Shown here piece after piece: positions 1 through 8,138 of a DNA stretch of 64,000 bases. The position numbers and the translations under genes are program-made. Source of the stretch: Fontibacterium universale (GTDB taxonomy: Bacteria; Pseudomonadota; Alphaproteobacteria; Pelagibacterales; Pelagibacteraceae); assembly GCA_965236175.1 (NCBI GenBank), contig CBDEAT010000002.1, positions 62,001 to 126,000 on the forward strand. Reading direction: 5' to 3'. Under the pieces are notes generated by a model. That model saw only the letters and a program-made list of their open reading frames with translations, searched no databases and was not told the origin of the DNA. How positions within the stretch are numbered: position 1 is the stretch's first letter; each line of letters starts with the position of its first letter.

Positions 1-1678
1 TTTCAATATCGTTTCGCACATAATAAATTTGGTTAGATATAGTAAGTTTATAAAGTGGAGGTACCGCAAGATATAAATGTCCATTTTTAATTAAATTTGG
101 CATTTCACAGAAAAAGAAAGTCAAAAGTAAGCTTGCTATGTGATCGCCGTCAACATCAGCATCAGTCATGATAATTACTTTTTCATATCTTAAATCTTTA
201 TCAATATACTTTTCTCTTCTTTGACAACCGAGCGCCTGAAGCAAGTTTGATATTTCAGTGTTAGCCAATATTTTTGCAGTATTAGAGTTTTTAACATTTA
301 ATATTTTTCCTCTTAGAGGAAGAATAGCTTGAAAATTTCGATCACGAGCTTGCTTTGCAGAACCTCCAGCAGAATCTCCTTCAACTATAAATAATTCAGT
401 GCCTTCAACTTTTGAACTAGTGCAGTCCGCAAGTTTTCCAGGTAAACGTATTTTTCTTGTTGCACTTTGTCTTCCAACATCAAGATTTTGATCTAGTAGA
501 TTTTTTTCTCTTATTTTCCCTTCAATAAAAGTGAGAATAGAATTTGATGCTTTTGGATGTTGGTTAAACCAATCTTCAACTGACTTTGCTATAGAAGTAT
601 CGCAATATTTTTGAATATAGGCGGAGGATAATCTTGATTTAGTTTGTCCTTCAAATTCTGGATTATTAATAAAAACTGAGACAATATAACTAGCATTGGA
701 TAGTATTTCATCAGCACTTGCGGTCGCCACTAGTTTGTTATTTTTAAATTTTGCAATTTTTCTTATAGATTTTGCAACACCAGATCTAAAACCTTGTTCA
801 TGGGTTCCGCCATTGGTAGTTAGCACTGAGTTACAAAATGAAATTTTAAATTCAGAAATTTCATTATGCCATTGAATGGCAAATTCAAATTTTCCTTTAT
901 CATCATCAAAATTATTTTTATGATGACATGTTTTATCATTTATTTTAGTAAAATTTTTAGTTTCACTATCTAGATATTCAACAATGCCATCTGGAAAAAA
1001 AAGTTTTGCACTATTAGGAGTATCGTCTTTTCTATTTATTAAAGATCTGTCGCATTCCCAATGTATTGTAATACCTTTAACTAAATAAGCCTTACTTTTG
1101 CAAAGATTGTATAATTTATTTGGAACAAAACTTAGTTCTTTTCCAAAAATTTCTTTGTCAGGAATAAATGTAACCTGAGTTCCATTTTTAATCTTAGATT
1201 TTCCTTTTTTAGTTAATTTATTTAAAGGTTTTCCTTTTGAATAATTTTGCTCAAAAATAGTAGAGTTTTTAAAGACTTCTATTTTTAATTTCTCAGATAA
1301 AGCATTTACAACTGAAAGACCAACACCATGTAATCCAGCAGAAGTTGAGTAGGTTCCTTCTTTAAATTTCCCACCCGAATGTAATGTTGTCATTACTATT
1401 TCAAGGGCAGTTTTATTTTTCTTTGGGTGTTTATCTAAAGGAATTCCTCTTCCATCATCTGTTACTGTTAACGATTTATCTTTATTTAATTTTACGTAAA
1501 TATTTTTTGCATGACCCGCAGTAACCTCATCCATCGAGTTATCAATGATTTCAGTTGCAAGATGATGGAAAGCAGTTTCGTCTGTACCGCCAATATACAT
1601 TCCAGGTCTTTTTCTTACAGGTTCTAGACCCTCTAGAATTTCAATATCTTTAGCAGAATAATTATTATTTTTTACCAC
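1..1678 (-). CDS. parE: DNA topoisomerase IV subunit B (ParE), partial
   Basis: ATPase subunit of topoisomerase IV, which decatenates daughter chromosomes with ParC. The reading frame is open to the window edge, so the C-terminal end is missing; about 559 residues are visible. The N-terminus shows the GHKL ATPase region (RPGMYIGGTDE, EIIDNSMDEV, DDGRGIP, and the GLHGVG lid), and further on the TOPRIM signatures EGDSAGGSA and TDADVDGDH. The GGTDE insertion in the first ATPase motif and the overall alignment favour ParE over GyrB; GyrB is the main alternative. I chose the GTG at 1678 because an in-frame stop lies shortly upstream and no in-frame ATG exists; a GGAG sits very close to it, so this start is uncertain. 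It lies downstream of, and is separated by a terminator from, glnA. Confidence 0.9.
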   Translation of the reverse strand, partial: MVKNNNYSAKDIEILEGLEPVRKRPGMYIGGTDETAFHHLATEIIDNSMDEVTAGHAKNIYVKLNKDKSLTVTDDGRGIPLDKHPKKNKTALEIVMTTLHSGGKFKEGTYSTSAGLHGVGLSVVNALSEKLKIEVFKNSTIFEQNYSKGKPLNKLTKKGKSKIKNGTQVTFIPDKEIFGKELSFVPNKLYNLCKSKAYLVKGITIHWECDRSLINRKDDTPNSAKLFFPDGIVEYLDSETKNFTKINDKTCHHKNNFDDDKGKFEFAIQWHNEISEFKISFCNSVLTTNGGTHEQGFRSGVAKSIRKIAKFKNNKLVATASADEILSNASYIVSVFINNPEFEGQTKSRLSSAYIQKYCDTSIAKSVEDWFNQHPKASNSILTFIEGKIREKNLLDQNLDVGRQSATRKIRLPGKLADCTSSKVEGTELFIVEGDSAGGSAKQARDRNFQAILPLRGKILNVKNSNTAKILANTEISNLLQALGCQRREKYIDKDLRYEKVIIMTDADVDGDHIASLLLTFFFCEMPNLIKNGHLYLAVPPLYKLTISNQIYYVRNDIE

Positions 1679-1731
1679 ACTCCAAGCATTAGATTAATTT
1701 ATGTAAAAATATAGACGTAAATTTTATTTAG

Positions 1732-1770
1732 GCAAAAAAAAACCCCGTATTTTTAAGATACGGGGTTTTT
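1732..1770 (-). terminator. Rho-independent terminator of glnA
   Basis: An 8-bp stem (CCCCGTAT/ATACGGGG, arms 1743-1750 and 1758-1765) with a 7-base loop is flanked by a run of A on the left and T on the right. Read on the minus strand, the hairpin follows the glnA stop codon and is followed by about ten U, the classic intrinsic terminator form. The T run on the other side means it could also stop plus-strand transcription. It separates glnA from parE, which are on the same strand. Confidence 0.9.
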
Positions 1771-1789
1771 AAATTTTAAAGTATTGTAA

Positions 1790-3199
1790 TTAGCAGCTGT
1801 AATACATTTGGTATTCAACTGGGTGAGGAGTGTGTTCCATATTATACACTTCCGTCATTTTTAACTCGATGTAAGCATCAATCTGATCATCAGTAAACAC
1901 TCCACCAGAAGTTAAAAAGGCTCTATCTTTATCTAAGTTTTCTAAAGCTTCTCTTAAAGAACCACAAACTTGAGGAACCCCTTTAAGCTCTTCAGCTGAT
2001 AAAGAATATAAATCTTTATCGAATGGTTTCCCTGGATCAATTTTATTTTTAATTCCATCAATACCAGCCATTAACATAGAAGCAAAAGTTAAGTATGGAT
2101 TTCCAGCGGCATCAGGAAATCTAACTTCAACTCTTTTTCCTTTTGGATTAGAGCTAAAAGGTATTCTGCAACTTGCAGATCTATTTCTTGCAGAGTAAGC
2201 AAGAATAACTGGAGCTTCAAATCCCGGAATTAATCTTTTGTAGCTGTTAGTAGTTGAATTAGTGAAAGCATTCAGCGCTTTTGCATGCTTAATGATTCCG
2301 CCTATGTAATAAAGACACTCTTGAGAAAGTCCTGCATATTTATCTCCAGCAAAAAGTGGTTTACCAGCTTTCCAAATAGATTGGTGACAATGCATACCTG
2401 ATCCATTATCTCCTTTAATTGGTTTTGCCATAAACGTTGCAGTTTTTCCAAATGAATGAGCTACCATCTGAACTGCATATTTATAAATTTGCATATTGTC
2501 GGCGTTACGCACCATTGTATCAAACATTGTACCTAGCTCATGCTGAGAAGGAGCAACTTCATGGTGATGTTTCTCAACTTTAACACCCATATCTTTCATT
2601 GCTTTTAATGCTTCTGCTCTTAAATCCTGACAGCTATCAACTGGAGGCACTGGGAAATAACCACCTTTAACAACTGGTCTATGCCCCATGTTTCCATTTG
2701 GATATTCTTTATCACCGTTGTAAGGACCTTCATTACTGTCAACTTGGAAGGATACCTTTTGCATAGTGTTAGAAATTTTAACATCATCAAATATAAAAAA
2801 TTCTGGCTCTGGTCCAAAATAAATAGTATCGCCAATTCCAGTAGTTTTTAAATATGCTTCTGCTTTTTTTGCAATAGACCTAGGGTCTCTCTCGTAGTAA
2901 TCTTTTTTTATAGGATCCATAATATCACAGAATATAACTAGTGTGTTGTGTGAAGTGAAAGGATCAACAAACGTTCTAGATAAGTCTGGTTTTAAAATCA
3001 TGTCAGATTCATTAATTGCTTTCCATCCAGCAATAGACGAGCCATCAAAAAAAGTTCCGTCGTTTAAAAAATCTTCATCAATAGTTGTCAAATCCTGAGT
3101 CATATGCTGAAGTTTTCCTCTAGGATCAGTAAATCTTAAATCTACAAACTCTATTTCTTTTTCTTTAATTAATTTTAGTATGTCTGATGCAGCACTCAT
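1790..3199 (-). CDS. glnA: Glutamine synthetase, type I (GlnA)
   Basis: Makes glutamine from glutamate, ammonium and ATP; the main entry of ammonium into metabolism, cytoplasmic dodecamer. The 469-residue length matches the bacterial GSI-beta family. Visible signatures include the N-terminal beta-grasp DGSSIAGW near residue 52, the catalytic core GDNGSGMHCHQS near residue 265, and NRSASCRIP with the following substrate-binding arginines. Tyr398, at the position adenylylated by GlnE in related enzymes, is present in the changed context DLYSLS (usually NLYDLP). The start is supported by an AGGGAG ribosome site 6 bases upstream. The usual alphaproteobacterial partner glnB is not next to it; a divergent NAD(P)HX repair gene is. 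A TATAAT box lies at 3261-3266 on this strand but without a convincing -35 box. Confidence 0.98.
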   Translation of the reverse strand: MSAASDILKLIKEKEIEFVDLRFTDPRGKLQHMTQDLTTIDEDFLNDGTFFDGSSIAGWKAINESDMILKPDLSRTFVDPFTSHNTLVIFCDIMDPIKKDYYERDPRSIAKKAEAYLKTTGIGDTIYFGPEPEFFIFDDVKISNTMQKVSFQVDSNEGPYNGDKEYPNGNMGHRPVVKGGYFPVPPVDSCQDLRAEALKAMKDMGVKVEKHHHEVAPSQHELGTMFDTMVRNADNMQIYKYAVQMVAHSFGKTATFMAKPIKGDNGSGMHCHQSIWKAGKPLFAGDKYAGLSQECLYYIGGIIKHAKALNAFTNSTTNSYKRLIPGFEAPVILAYSARNRSASCRIPFSSNPKGKRVEVRFPDAAGNPYLTFASMLMAGIDGIKNKIDPGKPFDKDLYSLSAEELKGVPQVCGSLREALENLDKDRAFLTSGGVFTDDQIDAYIELKMTEVYNMEHTPHPVEYQMYYSC

Positions 3200-3351
3200 T
3201 AATTTCTCCCTTTATTGATTATTAATCTTGTTTTTATTTTTTTATTGTAGATGTACTATAATTATAAGCAATAAATTCCATTGTTTTTTAGTTATGTCAG
3301 GTATGCATAATAGTGTGAGTAAAAATTAAACCGTAGATTGATTTTTAAGAA

Positions 3352-4839
3352 ATGATTTTAAATTCATCAGAAATTAAAGCCATTGAACAAAAAGAATTTA
3401 AATTAAGAAAAAATTCTTTTTCTTTAATGCAATCTGCGGGAGAAAAATGTGCAAACTATATATCAAGCAAAGTTTCAAAAAATAAAGAATTATTAGTTAT
3501 TTGTGGACCAGGTAACAATGGAGGAGATGGTTTTATAATTGCCAAAAGTCTTCTTAACAAAGGTTATAAAGTTAAAATTTTTTTAATACTTCCATTAAAA
3601 AATAAGAAAAAGGATAACTATAAAGCCTTTAAACAACTCAATTATAATGTTTTTAACTTAAAAGATTTGCATAAGGAGCTTAAAAAAAAAACAAACCCAA
3701 TTATTGTTGATAGTATTTTTGGTACTGGTTTAAACAAGAACCTTAGTTCCGAAATTAAGAATATAATTAAAGCGATCAATAAGAAGAGGGCGTTTATTTT
3801 TTCAATTGATATACCCACTGGAATTAGCAGTGATAATGGGCAAACCATGGGTGATGCGATTAAAGCCAACTTAACATTAGCTCTTCATTGTAAAAAAATA
3901 GGACATGTACTTTTTCCTGGGGTTTATTTTTCAGGTTTAATTAAAGTTTTAGATATTGGTATTAGAAAATCTTCAAATAAAATTGCAAATAATAATATTA
4001 AAGAAAATAATCCAAATTTATGGATTAATAAAAGATTTCCTTGGAAAAAATATAACTCCCATAAGTATTCCAGAGGAAGAGTTTATATTTATGGATCTTT
4101 AAAAAATTATATAGGTGCATCATTATTATCATCAAGCGCAGCTATTCGTTGTGGCGCAGGATCGGTAACAATTGTTGCTAATAAAGAAACTATAGATAAA
4201 TATAATCAAAAGTTTTTTTCGTTATTAAAAGTTGAAATTAACTCTAAAGAAGAGCTTAAAAAACTTCTAAATCACTCACCAATAACTTCTTTTCTTATAG
4301 GGCCAGGCGCTGGAGTTAATCAAGAAACCATAGATAATACTAAACTGATATCTAAATTTGTTAGTAATGTAGTTATAGATGCCGATGCAATAACTTCATT
4401 TGCTAAAAATCCAAAGGAATTATTTTTAATTTTAGATAAAAATAAAATTATCACTCCGCACGAAGGAGAGTTTAATAGAATTTTTCCAGATCTTAAAAAT
4501 GTTAAAAATAAAATTGAAAAATCAGTAAAAGCTGCAAAAAAAGCAAATTGTATTTTAGTTTTTAAAGGTCCCGATACAATTATTGCATCTCCGGATGGAA
4601 AAGTTTGTGTTAATACAATTTCCACAGAAGAACTAGCGGTGATTGGTTCTGGGGATGTTTTGAGCGGAATAATTACAAGTCTCGTTGGAAAAAATAAAAT
4701 GTCAGCATTTGATGGAGCCTGTGCCGGTGTATGGCTGCATTCCTATGCTGCAAGAATGATTAAAAAGGGGCTTATAGCAGAAGATATTATTAAAAATTTA
4801 CCAAAAGCATTAGAGCAGTTAGATAAAAAATATAATTAG
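3352..4839 (+). CDS. nnr: Bifunctional NAD(P)H-hydrate epimerase / dehydratase (Nnr, YjeF)
   Basis: Repairs damaged NADHX and NADPHX. The N-terminal half (about residues 1-210) is the YjeF_N epimerase, with the nucleotide-binding CGPGNNGGDG at residues 51-60 and the DSIFGTGL and DIPTG motifs. The C-terminal half (about 220-495) is the ribokinase-like ADP/ATP-dependent dehydratase, with TPHEGEF and the catalytic GSGDVLSG near residue 435. Length (495) fits the fused bacterial family. It is divergent from glnA with a 152-base gap holding both promoters; a CATAAT at 3306-3311 is a possible -10 box. In many alphaproteobacteria nnr, glnB and glnA are neighbours; here glnB is absent and nnr has been left facing away from glnA. 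Confidence 0.95.
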   Translation: MILNSSEIKAIEQKEFKLRKNSFSLMQSAGEKCANYISSKVSKNKELLVICGPGNNGGDGFIIAKSLLNKGYKVKIFLILPLKNKKKDNYKAFKQLNYNVFNLKDLHKELKKKTNPIIVDSIFGTGLNKNLSSEIKNIIKAINKKRAFIFSIDIPTGISSDNGQTMGDAIKANLTLALHCKKIGHVLFPGVYFSGLIKVLDIGIRKSSNKIANNNIKENNPNLWINKRFPWKKYNSHKYSRGRVYIYGSLKNYIGASLLSSSAAIRCGAGSVTIVANKETIDKYNQKFFSLLKVEINSKEELKKLLNHSPITSFLIGPGAGVNQETIDNTKLISKFVSNVVIDADAITSFAKNPKELFLILDKNKIITPHEGEFNRIFPDLKNVKNKIEKSVKAAKKANCILVFKGPDTIIASPDGKVCVNTISTEELAVIGSGDVLSGIITSLVGKNKMSAFDGACAGVWLHSYAARMIKKGLIAEDIIKNLPKALEQLDKKYN

Positions 4840-4841
4840 TC

Positions 4842-5084
4842 TTATTTGATTTTTGAAGGAACTACTTTGTTATTTTCATACTTTGGAGGAGTATAATTTA
4901 GTCCCTTTGGTTGAGTGCTTGTGAATCTAAAATAAATTAGAGAACAAATTAAAAGCAAAAGACTTATTAATGATAAAGTTATTAAAGGAAATTTCTTGTT
5001 AACTTTTTTAGTTAAGCGAACGAGTAAGTAATAAATTACAAAGGGAAGAATGATAGCAGTGATAATTATTATATAGCGTATCAT
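4842..5084 (-). CDS. Small two-helix membrane protein, DUF6111-like
   Basis: An 80-residue protein with two hydrophobic segments, about residues 2-22 (IRYIIIITAIILPF...) and 33-53 (FPLITLSLISLLLLICSLIY), then a short polar tail with YTPPKYENNKVVPSK. The two-helix layout and a tail of the form Y-x-PP-x-x-E/D-G/N-K-x-VP resemble the alphaproteobacterial DUF6111 family as I remember it; that match needs a profile search. Its start overlaps the stop of the upstream glutathione S-transferase gene by 4 bases (ATGA type), so the two are probably translated together. No function is known. It converges with nnr, 2 bases away. Confidence 0.7.
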   Translation of the reverse strand: MIRYIIIITAIILPFVIYYLLVRLTKKVNKKFPLITLSLISLLLLICSLIYFRFTSTQPKGLNYTPPKYENNKVVPSKIK

Positions 5085-5710
5085 TTTAATTCTTTTCTTG
5101 CCTCTAAAAGCCAGAGTTTAATTTCTTTCATACTTAATAGAGTATTAAGATATTTTTCCAAAGTGAGCGATAATTTTATGTTATAAATTTTAAATCTAAA
5201 CATCACTGGAGCGTACATAGCGTCCGCTATAGAAAATTTTTTAAACATAAATGGTCCTTTAGATTTTTTAAGACAATCTTCAATAATTTTTTTAGCCCTA
5301 ATTATTTCGGCTGATGTTTCTTTGTTATTTTTAAATTTTAGATTTTTTCCTAGGAAATTCATACTTAAATTTTTTCTTAAGTTAGCAAAACCGCTGTGCA
5401 TTTCAGAAGAGATATTTCTAGCAATTATTTTATCAATATTATTTTTTGGCCATAAATTTTTATTTTTAAATTTTTCTGCCAAGAATTCACAGATTGATAA
5501 AGAATCCCATATTTTTATTTTTCCGTAGATTAAACAAGGAATTTTTCCAGAAGGAGAAAATTTTAATATATTTTTTTTAGTATTTATATTTCTTAGCTTA
5601 ATTTTGGCTTCAGCAAATGGAATATTAAAATATTTTAACAACAACCATGGTCTTAGGGACCATGTTGAATAAATTTTATCACCTATTACTAGTTTGAATT
5701 TCATAATCAA
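5081..5710 (-). CDS. Glutathione S-transferase family protein
   Basis: A 209-residue cytoplasmic protein with the two-domain GST layout. The N-terminal thioredoxin-like domain (about residues 4-80) has the start KLVIGDKIYSTWSLRPWLLLK-like pattern with a Ser/Trp-Ser at the usual glutathione-activating site, the cis-proline motif SGKIPCL near residue 55, and the glutathione-binding DSLSICEFL (D/E-S-x-x-I) near residue 68. The C-terminal part is helical and carries FSIADAMYAPV, the N-capping motif of GST domains. Substrate is unknown. The bases just before the ATG include no strong ribosome site. It forms a two-gene unit with the overlapping small membrane protein downstream. Confidence 0.88.
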   Translation of the reverse strand: MIMKFKLVIGDKIYSTWSLRPWLLLKYFNIPFAEAKIKLRNINTKKNILKFSPSGKIPCLIYGKIKIWDSLSICEFLAEKFKNKNLWPKNNIDKIIARNISSEMHSGFANLRKNLSMNFLGKNLKFKNNKETSAEIIRAKKIIEDCLKKSKGPFMFKKFSIADAMYAPVMFRFKIYNIKLSLTLEKYLNTLLSMKEIKLWLLEARKELK

Positions 5711-5785
5711 ATGTGCTTTTTATATAAGCAAATCCTATTCTTTTGCATCTTATATTTTATAAATAAATCCTAGAAAGCATTTAAT

Positions 5786-5799
5786 AATATAGCTATATT
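5786..5799. repeat. Perfect 14-base palindrome upstream of tRNA-Leu
   Basis: AATATAGCTATATT is its own reverse complement and ends 28 bases before the tRNA-Leu gene, in the 117-base gap between the GST gene and the tRNA. It might be an operator or part of the promoter region (it contains TATATT, a -10-like hexamer). In such AT-rich DNA a palindrome of this length could also arise by chance. Nothing else in this gap is recognisable. Confidence 0.3.
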
Positions 5800-5827
5800 C
5801 GCCATTCGAAATTTAATTAATATTAAA

Positions 5828-5911
5828 GCGGGAGTGGTGGAACGGTAGACACGCCAGTCTTAGGAACTGGTATCGAAAGATGTGAAGGTTCAAGTCCTTT
5901 CTCCCGCACCA
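5828..5911 (+). tRNA. tRNA-Leu (anticodon TAG)
   Basis: A complete class II tRNA. The acceptor arms GCGGGAG and CTCCCGC pair fully; the anticodon stem CCAGT/ACTGG holds the loop CTTAGGA with anticodon TAG, reading CUA and other CUN leucine codons. A long variable arm and the T arm GGTTCAAGTCC follow. The discriminator base is A and the CCA end is encoded (5909-5911). It ends 8 bases before the tig start codon, so the two are probably on one primary transcript. Confidence 0.97.
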
Positions 5912-5919
5912 TGTAGAAT

Positions 5920-7386
5920 ATGAAAGTAACAGTATCAGAATCTAAAGGCTTAAAGACTAATCTTAATGTTTTAGTTAAGAAACAAGAGATTGATAAAAAA
6001 ATAGAAGAAAGAGTTATTGAATTACAGAAGACGGTTAACATTAAAGGTTTTCGACCAGGAAAAGCACCAGTAGATTTATTAAAAAAACAGTTTGCTCAAG
6101 CACTGTACGGAGAAGTTGTAGAAAAGATTTTGCAGGACAATACTTATCAAGCACTAACTGATAATAAAATTAAACCTGCTAGCCAGCCTAAAATTGAAAT
6201 TAAATCTTCAGGGGAAGATAAAGATTTAGAATACACAATTACTGTTGAAAAAACTCCAGATATAAAAAAAATCGAATTAGAAAAAATAACTCTTACTGAT
6301 TATAAATTAAAAATAGAAAAAAAAGATTTAGATGACAGAATTAATTTATTAGCAGAAGGTCAAAAAAAATATATTAACAAAAATAAAGACGAAACATCCA
6401 TTAAAGGCGATTTAGTAGTTTTTGATTTTGAGGCAACTGTTAACGGCAAAGCTTTTGAAGGAAATAAAGGAGAAAAAGTTCAAATTATTTTAGGTAAAGA
6501 ACTTTTTATTAAAGGTTTTGATGAACAATTATTGGCGTGTAAAGCTGGTGAGAAAGTAAATGTTAAGATTAATTTACCAGAAAATTATCCAAATAAAGAA
6601 TTGGCAAATAAAACTGCAATATTTAATTGTAAAATATTAGAAGTTAAAAAATCAGAATCAGTAGTTATTGATGATCAATTTGCAAAAAATTTAGGAGCAA
6701 AAGATTTAAACGATTTAAAAATTCTATTAGAAAAACAATTGTCTAAAGAACAATCTTCAATTACGGAAACAATAGTTAGAAAAGAAATTTTAGATTATTT
6801 AGATGAAAACTGTAAGTTTGAACTGCCTGAAGATTTAGTAAAAAATGAACAAGAAATAGTTAAACATAGTTTTATTCATGAAAAAGCTCATAAAGACGAA
6901 CCTCATGATGATCATAAACACGGACATGATCATTCGGACATAAAGCTTACTAAAGAAGAAGAGGACGATATTTTAGATATTTCAAAACGAAGAGTGAAAC
7001 TAGCCTTAGTACTAAATCAGATTGGAGAAGATTATAAGATTCAAGTGACGACACAGGAACTTCAGCAAGAATTACAAAAACAAATGAGCATGTATCCTGG
7101 ACAGGAAAAACAAATTAGAGATTATTATCAAAAAAATCCTTCAGAGATCACAAGACTTAGAGGACCAATATATGAAGATAAAATTGTTGAACTAGTTAAG
7201 TCTAAAGCTAAGGTTACTGTTAAAGAAGTTAATAAAAAAGAATTAGAGGAACTTGTAAAAGATTTATCATCTAACCTTAAGTCTAAATCATCAGCCAAGT
7301 CAGCAAAGAGTGGTGATGATAAATCAAAAAAAGATACAAAATCAGAGGATAAATCAAAATCCACAAAAAAGATTAGTAAAAAATAA
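5920..7386 (+). CDS. tig: Trigger factor, ribosome-associated chaperone and prolyl isomerase
   Basis: Binds ribosomal protein L23 at the exit tunnel and shelters nascent chains. The N-terminal ribosome-binding domain carries the signature GFRPGKAP near residue 44; the FKBP-type isomerase domain spans about residues 155-245 (GDLVVFDFEATV... to ...FNCKILEV); the rest is the helical chaperone domain. At 488 residues it is longer than the usual 430-450. The extra length is a histidine/aspartate-rich insert at residues 320-340 with seven His, and a Lys/Ser-rich tail from about residue 450. The start lies 8 bases after the encoded CCA of tRNA-Leu with no Shine-Dalgarno, so processing of the tRNA would leave a very short leader. 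First gene of the tig-clpP-clpX-lon quality-control run. Confidence 0.97.
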   Translation: MKVTVSESKGLKTNLNVLVKKQEIDKKIEERVIELQKTVNIKGFRPGKAPVDLLKKQFAQALYGEVVEKILQDNTYQALTDNKIKPASQPKIEIKSSGEDKDLEYTITVEKTPDIKKIELEKITLTDYKLKIEKKDLDDRINLLAEGQKKYINKNKDETSIKGDLVVFDFEATVNGKAFEGNKGEKVQIILGKELFIKGFDEQLLACKAGEKVNVKINLPENYPNKELANKTAIFNCKILEVKKSESVVIDDQFAKNLGAKDLNDLKILLEKQLSKEQSSITETIVRKEILDYLDENCKFELPEDLVKNEQEIVKHSFIHEKAHKDEPHDDHKHGHDHSDIKLTKEEEDDILDISKRRVKLALVLNQIGEDYKIQVTTQELQQELQKQMSMYPGQEKQIRDYYQKNPSEITRLRGPIYEDKIVELVKSKAKVTVKEVNKKELEELVKDLSSNLKSKSSAKSAKSGDDKSKKDTKSEDKSKSTKKISKK

Positions 7387-7397
7387 GCAAAGCCTGT

Positions 7398-7410
7398 AGA
7401 ATCTGATTCT
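7398..7410. repeat. Short inverted repeat just before clpP
   Basis: AGAATC-T-GATTCT is a perfect inverted repeat with a one-base centre, lying in the 26-base gap between tig and clpP and ending 2 bases before the clpP ATG. The centre is too small for a tight RNA hairpin, so a protein operator would be the more likely use if it has one. Chance cannot be excluded. Confidence 0.3.
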
Positions 7411-7412
7411 CT

Positions 7413-8027
7413 ATGAATAATCAGATTGATATCCAGATGAACACTCTTATTCCAATGGTGGTTGAGCAAACCAGCAGAGGAGAAAGAGCTTACGATATAT
7501 ATTCAAGGTTATTAAAAGAACGAATTATTTTTTTAGTAGGACCAGTACACTCACATGTTGCAAGTTTAGTTTGTGCTCAATTGCTCTTCTTAGAGTCTGA
7601 AAATCCAAAGAAAGAAATTTTTTTATATATTAACAGTCCAGGAGGAGTAGTTACTGATGGACTTGGAATTTATGACACCATGCAATATGTTAAATCTCCT
7701 GTTTCAACAATTTGTATCGGACAAGCTGCTTCCATGGGTTCATTTTTGCTAGCCGCAGGAGAAAAAGGTCATAGGTTTTCTCTGCCTAACTCACGCATAA
7801 TGGTTCATCAACCTTCAGCAGGTTTTCAAGGACAAGCAACTGATATTCAAATTCATGCAAATGAAATTTCTTATGTGAAAAAACGTCTTAATGAAATTTA
7901 CGCAAAGCACACTGGCAAAGATTTTAAGTCAATCCAAGAAGCTTTAGAGAGAGACAAGTTTATGAGCCCTGAAGAAGCTAAAGATTTTGGGATAATTGAC
8001 AAAGTAGTAGAAAAGAAACCCGATTAG
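7413..8027 (+). CDS. clpP: ATP-dependent Clp protease proteolytic subunit ClpP
   Basis: Serine peptidase that forms a 14-subunit barrel and degrades proteins fed by ClpX or ClpA. Length 204 residues, typical. The catalytic serine is in GQAASMGSF near residue 108, the histidine in MVHQPSAG near residue 133, and the aspartate lies in the C-terminal third. The start at 7413 gives the usual short leader before NTLIPMVVEQTSRGERAYDI; an in-frame ATG at 7438 would remove 8 residues and is the alternative. The partner ATPase clpX follows; ClpA and ClpS are encoded near 49 kb. Confidence 0.98.
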   Translation: MNNQIDIQMNTLIPMVVEQTSRGERAYDIYSRLLKERIIFLVGPVHSHVASLVCAQLLFLESENPKKEIFLYINSPGGVVTDGLGIYDTMQYVKSPVSTICIGQAASMGSFLLAAGEKGHRFSLPNSRIMVHQPSAGFQGQATDIQIHANEISYVKKRLNEIYAKHTGKDFKSIQEALERDKFMSPEEAKDFGIIDKVVEKKPD

Positions 8028-8077
8028 TCAGCTTATATATATAATTTACTCACATTATTTAGATTAGATTCAACTTA

Positions 8078-8108
8078 GACTTGCTTTTAGAAGCAAGTCA
8101 TTGTTTTA
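8078..8108 (+). terminator. Hairpin between clpP and clpX, probable terminator or attenuator
   Basis: A perfect 9-bp stem (GACTTGCTT/AAGCAAGTC, 8078-8086 and 8091-8099) with the four-base loop TTAG is followed by ATTGTTTT. The stem is only moderately GC-rich and the T run is interrupted, so termination is probably partial. It suggests clpX may be transcribed less than clpP from the upstream promoter, or has its own promoter in the 111-base gap. Confidence 0.6.
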
Positions 8109-8138
8109 TAAAACTTAACTGATTCGATCATTTTAAAC

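Noticed and set aside
3200..3351. Glutamine or glycine riboswitch in the glnA leader
   Set aside because: I could not find the conserved bases of these classes in the leader; it is mainly A/T with a normal ribosome site.
5823..6041. Minus-strand 72-residue frame over tRNA-Leu and the tig start
   Set aside because: It is antisense to a tRNA and a clear gene, and has no recognisable protein pattern.
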